Shown: in pieces, positions 1 through 7,200 of the stretch
Position numbering within the stretch: position 1 is the stretch's first letter
Layout of the letters: every line of letters starts with the position of its first letter
DNA from: Chloromonas sp. AAM2
Taxonomy: Eukaryota; Chlorophyta; Chlorophyceae; Chlamydomonadales; Chlamydomonadaceae
DNA: 10,680 nucleotides
Assembly (NCBI GenBank): GCA_004335635.1
Contig: QAXH01001013.1
Span: forward strand, 1 to 10,680
Direction of reading: 5' to 3'
Program-made: the position numbers and the translations under genes
Notes under the pieces: generated by a model
Seen by the model: only the letters and a program-made list of their open reading frames with translations
Databases searched by the model: none
What the model was told of the DNA's origin: nothing

Positions 1-241
1 CCCAACCCTGACCCCCTGGCCATAAAGGGCAGTTGCCCTAAACACGAGATTGGGCAGGATTGCTGAACGGAGATGCCAACAGTTGCCATGGATGACAGTT
101 TGAGCGGAACCGCCACTGAAGTGGTTTCCGCAGCTCGCAACTTGCCGATTGATCACTGCTCACAACCTGGCTGCCCAGTTGTCCTAGTCGCATCCAATGC
201 CGATCGGTGCAACTAGGTGACAGTTGCCAGAATTCGTGACA

Positions 242-246
242 TTACA
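242..246 (-). terminator. Candidate TGTAA polyadenylation signal
   Basis: Volvocalean green algae commonly use TGTAA upstream of the poly(A) site. The first such word on the minus strand after the stop codon is at 246-242, about 975 bases downstream. A five-base match at that distance could easily be chance, and no AATAAA was seen in the interval either. Confidence 0.15.
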
Positions 247-984
247 TCAGCGTAGCCGGAACCGCATAGCACTGTGTAAAGGGGATTCAGAGAGCCCACC
301 TGTCCTACACATCCACAGGTGCATGCAATGACAAAAGGCGATTGGCCGGTGCCCTCGGAGCACGTTCGCATCCCATCTGGCCTCGCGCGTCGCCGAGTTC
401 CAGAGGCCGCACCCCGCAAAGCCTCACTACTTGAAAGGACGCATAACTTGATGAAGATGATATCAGCAGCCCCAAGTCAGAGGTCAAGCAACAAGGTCAA
501 TTAGAAGTTCTGTAAGCATACACAGTAAATCATACACACAGTCATTTCCCACAGTTGTCATACTCCGCCATTTTCCAAAGCGCATTGTCAACACAACCCA
601 TAGTCATACACATCAACATTCTGCGTATGTCTATGTCCTTGGTCAGTCTGCATCACATGGTTTGTCATTCATACCACTCCTGTAGTATGGTGCATGTGCC
701 TGTCCGCCTTATCCAGCTCGTCGCCTGGGAGGGCGAGCCAACACGCCCGGCCGTCCCTCCATGCCTGCCAACCTCGTCTAACCACTAAGGTGATGTTCCT
801 GGCTGGAATGACAACTCGGTTCCACAGTCAGACACGTCAGACACAGTTTGCCCTGTTGTTGTACTGCCAAGGCACCATCTTGTCAGCTCTGGTGACGCAT
901 GCTCCTGCTTCCTCCTCCTCTTCACTCCCCTCATCGCCGTGCTCATGCAGCTCATCATTGCAGGCGTTCTAAGCAAACCAGCTG

Positions 985-1115
985 AAACAACAGGAATCAA
1001 CCAGGTTGATTCAGCCCCCCCAATCAACCGTGCCTGATTCAGACGCAAAGTCCAGTTGATTCTTTCAATTCAGTTGATTCATCTGGACAGTGCTGATTCA
1101 ACCTGGATGAATCAA
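985..1115. repeat. Cluster of GTTGATTCA direct and inverted copies
   Basis: The word GTTGATTC(A) occurs at 1005-1013, 1055-1062 and 1073-1081. Its complement-like forms (AATCAACC, GATTCAACC, GATGAATCAA) lie at 995-1002, 1022-1029, 1095-1102 and 1108-1114. Copies at 995-1002 and 1004-1011 form a perfect 8-base inverted repeat with a 1-base centre. A second pair, around 1073-1087 and 1094-1114, can also pair imperfectly. The cluster lies in the probable 3' UTR of the minus-strand gene, so it could fold in RNA. No family is recognised. Confidence 0.6.
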
Positions 1116-1139
1116 GCGCCCCAACTTGTCCGACGATCA

Positions 1140-1184
1140 TTGCTCTCCATCATGGCTGCGTGGTCCTCGCTGCTCTCCATCATG
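1140..1184. repeat. Duplicated 14-mer GCTCTCCATCATGG
   Basis: GCTCTCCATCATGG appears at about 1140-1153 and again at about 1171-1184, and is followed by two GATGGTGACGA-type copies to about 1214. It sits just past the stop codon of the fusion gene. It is a simple local duplication with no functional assignment. Confidence 0.6.
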
Positions 1185-1221
1185 GACCGGTGATGGTGAC
1201 GATGATGGTGACGAGAAAAGG

Positions 1222-4200
1222 TCATGCGGTCCGCACAGCCAAACCTTGAACCTCGAATGCGGCTGTCAACACACTCACCGCCCCCTGGTACTTAGGCTCC
1301 TGCCCCTCGCCCGCCTGGCCGTACACAGCAGTGCCCGCCACCAGCACATTTGCCCCCGCCTCCACCACCGCCCGCACTGTCTTGGCATTTATGCCGCCAT
1401 CAACCTGCGTGCCAGTAAGTGCAGGTGCCGGGCATGTATCTGACTGATCGCTGATCGTGTGATGCACACGCTCAAAGGAGAGGCTGGAGAGCAAGTATTG
1501 GTGCTCCTGGGGCCTGCCCTGGGTCAGCAGCCGTGACATCAGTCATGCAAGCATCAGATACCTGCGTTGCATGCACCGCATGTGCGTGATGCAAGGTGGG
1601 CAACAGGTATGGGTGCACATGAGGCTGCTGCCCTGCCTCGACAACCGGTCTTACATCAGCCATGCACACACCACAACAGGTTGCCCTGATTGCCATGTGC
1701 ATGCATGCATCGGCTCACCATGCATGACCTGTTTGGCTTGCGCCATGTCCTGCTCATGCTTGCGCCATGCCCCGCTTCACATTTTGCACCAACTTTCTAC
1801 AGTGATGCCGGCGCCTGCACCAGCCAGCATCAGGGTCCATTTGTTTGTCAACTACCACTCACAATCCTCTACCACCATTCCTCCTCCCTTTCTATACCTG
1901 TATGTCCACGTATGGGCATCTGTCTCGTATGTTGCGTATCTTGGGCAGCACAGCGGGCAGGAAGGGCTGGCCGCCCCAGCCGGGCTCAACACTCATCACA
2001 AGCACCTGTTTTTGGGGAGGCACACACAAGCATAGATAGACTGAACTGCAGCTGACCGCAAGGCTCACACATGCAGAGATAGACTGAACTGCAGCTGACT
2101 GCAAGGCTCACACATTCAGGGCACCGCAACGGCATGCTGGCTACATTCGTACAGTCATTGCAGCCATGCAGGCGCCATCCAGTGCGAACACCAAACCCAC
2201 CACTCCAGCAAGATACCTCAGGCATCATGATCTCTGTTGGATAGCGTTGTGGATGCGCGCACACACAGAGCTGCTGTCGGCCTCTGAACACTAACCCTAC
2301 GCCCTATCCCTGCCTTGCCTGTTCCTCACCATGTCCACCGCTCCCTCCTGTGCCAGCGCGACGACCTCATCCGGTGGCGTGGCAGGGCACAGCGCCACCC
2401 CCGCACGCACGCCCCGCCCGCGTATGTAACGCGCCAACGCGCGCGCGGCAACTGAACGGGAAACAGCAGAACCATCGCCACTGCTGCTGCCGTTGGGCAC
2501 CGGACCGTTCCCGCCATTGCCACTGCTGTCTGCTGTCATCGTCGCCCCCGTCAGGCGCTCTAGGCATGTGGGCGAGGTTAGCCCCGAAGCCTCTAGGTGG
2601 AATGTGACGGAGGATGCGCCCGAGTCAATGACAGCATCCACGTACTTCATGGGGTCCTGCGGGTAAAGGTAGGGTAAAGCAGTACTACCAAGGTGGTTGA
2701 TTGTTTGGGCTTGGCATGAGCACAGATGCTGCTGATGTAGCAGTACGCTCGAGGTGGCTGGTTTGGTTGATTGAGAGTCTATTTCAAACAACTGGATCAT
2801 CGCAGGGTGAGAACTGGTTATCCCAAAACCATGATAGCCACCAATACACTCATTGCAATGCGCCTTCAATCATTCGCCACCCCTGCCTTCTCACCCTCAC
2901 GGCTCTGCTGCTCATCCCAACTCTTGACTGGCAGTAATCTACGGTTACAGATGAAGTTGAGAAAAAGAGGAAGTGGCCAGGAGAGTGAGGCTGATGTAAC
3001 GCACTCCCAACCGACAATCGTTTTTTTCCCCGGAACACAACCGCCCCTCAACCAATCTCTCACCTCCACCCCCAGATGACAGTCCAGGAATGCGTGTGGC
3101 ACAGCTGCCCTCAGGCTCCTGACCACTGGAGGACCCAGCGTGAAGTTGCCCCTGGCCAGGGCCGACCCGTCAAACATGTCCACATGCACCCACTGGGCAC
3201 CGCTGGAGACAGAGGCATGCACCTGGACGGGAGAGGGAGAGGGGCTGGGGTTTATCGTTAGGAATTGGGTTCGGGTTGTTACAAGCACGGGTAGGCAGGG
3301 TCGAAGAGTAGAGGTGGCTTAGACTCCCACTGCTTCCTGACGTGCGCATGTCATGCCAAACTGTCATGCCATACAGGCCTGGCGCAGGGTGGAGACATCG
3401 GATGACAGGTAGGCTCACTGAATTCTCTTTCCACAGCGCTATGCGGTTTCGGCTAGGCTGGTGCAAACCCTCATGGCCATGCTAGCATACTCGGCCGATC
3501 CATTGCTGCTGTCCTTGATCCCTTTTCAATGGCGCCCGCCTCCAGGTCAGGCGGTGCGCTGTCCATCACAAACACCTCTGAGCAAGGTATCTGCTCTTCC
3601 CTGCTGCCTGTCATGACCCTACCGCGTATATGTGTACAACTTTCCTCAGTTTGTTTGCTATGAGCTTGACATACGATTGCTCCATCCCAGAGCGTGAAAC
3701 AGTGCTCCCAACGTAAAACGATGCACACACCGCTCACCTCCTCGGCCAGCCGTGAGAAGTCCGCTGCCAGAATGCTCGCCGACACCACCCCTGTGAGTGG
3801 CCCGGCACTGCCACCGCTGCTGTTGATGTTAATGTTGTTGGTGCTGATGTTGTTGATTGTGTTGGTGTTGGTTACAGCGGTGATGGGTGAGGTTGATGGG
3901 GCCGCAGTGGAGGTCTGGGCCAGGGCAACGCCTGCAGGGATGAGAGTGATGGCTTGTGACCAAAGGACATGGCGCGTGCTGGTGGATTGTGCCATAATGA
4001 TGAACAGAGTGCGCCACGATTCGCAAGCATATGTGTAAAGCCCACAAGTATGTAGGGCGCTTGCTAGTGGAGCACACACCTGCTTGCTTGACCACATGTT
4101 CATTGCGAGCGGGTGTGGGAGTGGGAGTGATAGTGGGTGTGGGTGCGCGATACAGGGGCGCCAGGGCCGGGTACAGCGAACAGTACCTGCACATAAGAGG

Positions 4201-7200
4201 CAGAATGGGACGGTACAGGTACGGTCAAAAAGCTCTTGAAGTTTCGCAGCTTGGCATTGAGTCATGGAGATCCATGGCTATGTGTGTGGCACGACTGCTG
4301 TGCCCTGAGAGCCAGAGTACATGGAGTGTGAGAGCAGCAATGCAAGGAGCAGGTGACATACGAGCCTTCAGAACACTGTAGCACCCAGCCATGAGGTCCT
4401 GCCATGATCGCTGACATCAGCTTTGCATCCGTTGTGTTTGAGGCTATTGCAGCCTGGAACTGACAGCGGAACCGTCTGACTTGACTAGGGTCAATCAGTC
4501 TGACCCATCCCCCTGCCCCTTGGCCCCACCGTTGATAGTGTGGTTCGTAGGCCGCATGCACATGGGCCCTGGGGTGCACTGTGCGCGTGACATGCACCAT
4601 GTGGGCAGCGGCCGAGGATAGGTCCGGGTACAGTCCAGCGGCAACAGTGGCCTGCAGGCGCACGTGCATATTGGCATTCGCCAGGCGCATGCACATGCAC
4701 ATGCACACATGTCATGGGCCAGGGAGTCTCATGCCCATCTGTGCATGACATTGTGCAGTCAGAGTGCGAAAGTAATTGGCACCCACCAGTATTGCGCTCC
4801 CTAGCATGGGTGCCTCGTTCTGTGCCGTGAGAATGAAGGGAACACCCGCCACATCAGCATGGATCTGAACACACACAAGACAAGCATTGGTTCAGGATAA
4901 GTGTTCTGGTGAAACTGGGGCAGAGCGGAATGGATGGGCAAGCAAGATTTGATAATGGCCAGCTTCTTGGTTGGGTTTGGTCATGCAGTGACATTTGCCC
5001 CTTGCCCTTTGCTAGCGCCACCACCCATACTCGCTCTCTTGACAGTGGGCTCCTGGGTTGGAGCTGGGTTACCCTACCTGCAGCCACAGGGGGCTGTGCG
5101 TGATGCCTCCCGCTATGGCAATGGTCTGTGGCGCGTAGCCCGCGCGGGTCATGGTGTCCAGTATCAGGCGCGTGCCCATGGCCACTCCCTCCAGCAGCGC
5201 GCGGAACACGTGCGCGCGGGTGTGCGCCAGGGTCAGGCCGCACAGGGCGCCGCGGGACAGCGCGTCGGTGTGCGGCGTGCGGTTACCCTGCAGGTGGACA
5301 GGGAGGAGCGCACAGCTGTACCGTGACTAGCGTGAGATGCAGCTTATCACAAAGTGAAAATCTAGTCGTAACAGCGGAGGAAGACAATGTTCACGGAAAC
5401 CAATGATGTGGTAGGTTCGGCCAGCTGCAGCCAATGTCGCCAATCCTTATGCCCGACCCTGGACGAGTGTGCGTGTTGTGGGTGTGTCATGCTGATGTGC
5501 CGAGGCAGGGACGAGGTGTAGGGTGACAAGCATGAGGAAAAGACAAAGCTCGGAGCTGAAAGGCGTCTGGTAGACAGAGAGAGGCGTGTGAAGTGAGACG
5601 AGGAGCATGCACAAGTGCCTAATGGCAGGTGAGGGTAGCATTGAGTGAGGGTGAAACTGTGCAGGCGAGGTGCACCATGCGTTGCCTGCACTACCCAATG
5701 GTATAACGTTGAGCCTTGATACTAAGTGTGCCTTGTACATGCCCATGCCTACCTGGAAGTGGTCGAGGCAGTACAGCCCCTCGCACCCTGGTGGCACTGA
5801 CTCCGCCTCCTGGTTGAGGGTGTTGTACGTAACTAGATCCCCGCACACAGTGCGGCGGAACCATGCGACTATACTGCCTGCAAGGGGCAGACAACACGTA
5901 ATGGGCAGACATGTGACTGGACCCTGACCAGACTGGAGGGAGCAACATACTGAGGAGGCGGACAAAGGAAAATGCATGCAAAAGTGGCTGAACCCTGGTC
6001 AGATTGTGTGACGTGGAAGCTACATCATCAACACAGTCAGATGCACAAAGCAAATGCACGCAGGTAACAAGGCAACATGTGATACGCAATTTGGTTGGCT
6101 GTGGATCGCCATGCATGTGGAAGGCAATCAAGTCCCCCCTCCCTGTCCTTACCAGTGCTCGTCTGCCCCCCCTCCACCACATGCAGTCCCGGCAGGACAG
6201 CGCTGTCATAGGACCCGAATATACCCCGACCCGACACGGGCTGAGCGGACAAACCCAGCTGCAGATGGGAAGACCCTGCACACACACACATTTACATTTA
6301 GGGAGACATGCGTGCTGTTAGTTGGACCACTAGATAGAGCTAGGCGATCCAGTTAGGCAACGCTGATTGCCTGTCAGACACAGCTAGCCACTCCCACGCA
6401 CTGCCAACAACAGAGGGTTTCCTGGACAGAAGCGAACACGGACACAACTACATGTGCCTGCACTTCAACATGCTACTCGTACTGCACTACATGTCAGCCA
6501 CCCACACACTGTGTGTGCAAGCGCTGTGGGCACAAGCAGGCAAGCACACCAGCTGCCCAGGCTGGTAGTTCAAACCGACTGAGAGGTCAGGGCCGAGAAT
6601 GTGAGTGTGGCATCAGCAGTTATATGTCTGTTCTATGTCAGTTGTATGCAGCCATACATGCACTGGGAGAGAAACATAGCATCGCGGCATGGTTGGATGT
6701 CATTGCACACAACAGCTTGCGCATGCACGGCCACTCGGTGGCTATGGTCATCATGACACTGATATCCACTTATCGTGTGGTGAAAAGTGAAACATGCCCC
6801 GCGTGTCCCTCACCGGTGATGAGTGCCATTTGTCCGGGTTGCGTGACGCCCAGACCCAACATGCCCACGAACGAGTCCGCACCGCCCTGCACAGGGGGCA
6901 CATGTGCCAATGCAAGCGCAGCATGTCTCTCAGCTGAGTGAACAATGATCGTGGGCTTGTGTGCGATGCAGGTTCTGGGGCATGAGAACACACATCCCAT
7001 CATCATCGGTACACTGCAGATCTCTCTAACAGCAGGTCTGCTGAACTCTTAATATTCAAGCACGAGGATACATATCTGATCTCCTTCATTCGTTCACCGA
7101 CCTCCCTAGTGCCTGTTGAGATGGTCATGGACCAGCTACCCACAACTGCCTGATTTCAACTGTCAACCACCACCCACCTGCACCACCAGCATTCCTTCAG

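Larger units (their letters stand above)
1..1221. other. Downstream flank of the fusion gene: no supportable gene
   Basis: This stretch follows the TGA of the minus-strand gene and should hold its 3' untranslated region plus intergenic DNA. Open frames here are short, are rich in His, Cys and Ser, and show no recognisable motif on either strand. Visible structure: three CAGTTGCC words in the first 230 bases, the GTTGATTCA cluster at 985-1115, a 14-base duplication near 1140-1184, and two GATGGTGACGA-like copies near 1191-1214. Confidence 0.6.
1222..3753 (-). other. Ribulose-phosphate 3-epimerase domain segment (exons 14-18, residues about 571-846)
   Basis: RPE (EC 5.1.3.1) is a TIM-barrel metalloenzyme interconverting D-ribulose 5-phosphate and D-xylulose 5-phosphate. 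Visible in order: strand 1 [11 protein letters not shown] (572-582); strand 2 WVHVDMFDG (599-607) with metal ligand and acid/base positions H601 and D603; strand 3 FLDCHLGVE (633-641) with H637; FHLEA (660-664); strand 6 and its phosphate loop [12 protein letters not shown] (754-765); and strand 7 VDGGI (787-791) with the second catalytic Asp, D788. It finishes with the phosphate-binding [11 protein letters not shown] and a 30-residue tail. All four expected ligand/catalytic positions (H, D, H, D) are present. The FHLEA and DCHL wording resembles cytosolic-type rather than plastid-type RPE. Odd points are a roughly 44-residue low-complexity insertion after FHLEA and substituted active-site hydrophobics. 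Exon boundaries are all phase 0 in this half. Confidence 0.9.

Noticed and set aside
319..2055. Several open frames of 60-150 codons on the plus strand in the left third of the window.
   Set aside because: They are rich in His, Cys and Ser from CATG and CAC repeats, have no recognisable motif, and overlap the epimerase exons or intronic and flanking repeats.
4262..4530. Reading straight through exon 12 to a TGA at 4262 as the end of a separate kinase gene.
   Set aside because: The extra residues after HYQR do not resemble any FGGY C-terminus. Splicing at 4530 to 4186 instead restores the expected [10 protein letters not shown] helix in the correct phase.
4444..4530. A short final exon at 4453-4444 giving a kinase that ends HYQRLQ and stops.
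   Set aside because: The phases allow it, but it would drop the last conserved helix. The exon 13 option fits the family better.
4854..5243. Long minus-strand frame rich in Pro, His, Gly and Arg over kinase exon 10.
   Set aside because: It is a frame-shifted shadow. The conserved kinase frame (GNRTPHTD to SPLWLQ) runs through the same bases between good splice sites.
6770..7006. Extending kinase exon 7 upstream ([18 protein letters not shown] before GGADSF) to join exon 5 directly.
   Set aside because: A separate 52-base exon at 7178-7229 encodes the expected [14 protein letters not shown] with phase-matched splice sites on both sides, and GTGCAG directly before GGC is a good acceptor.
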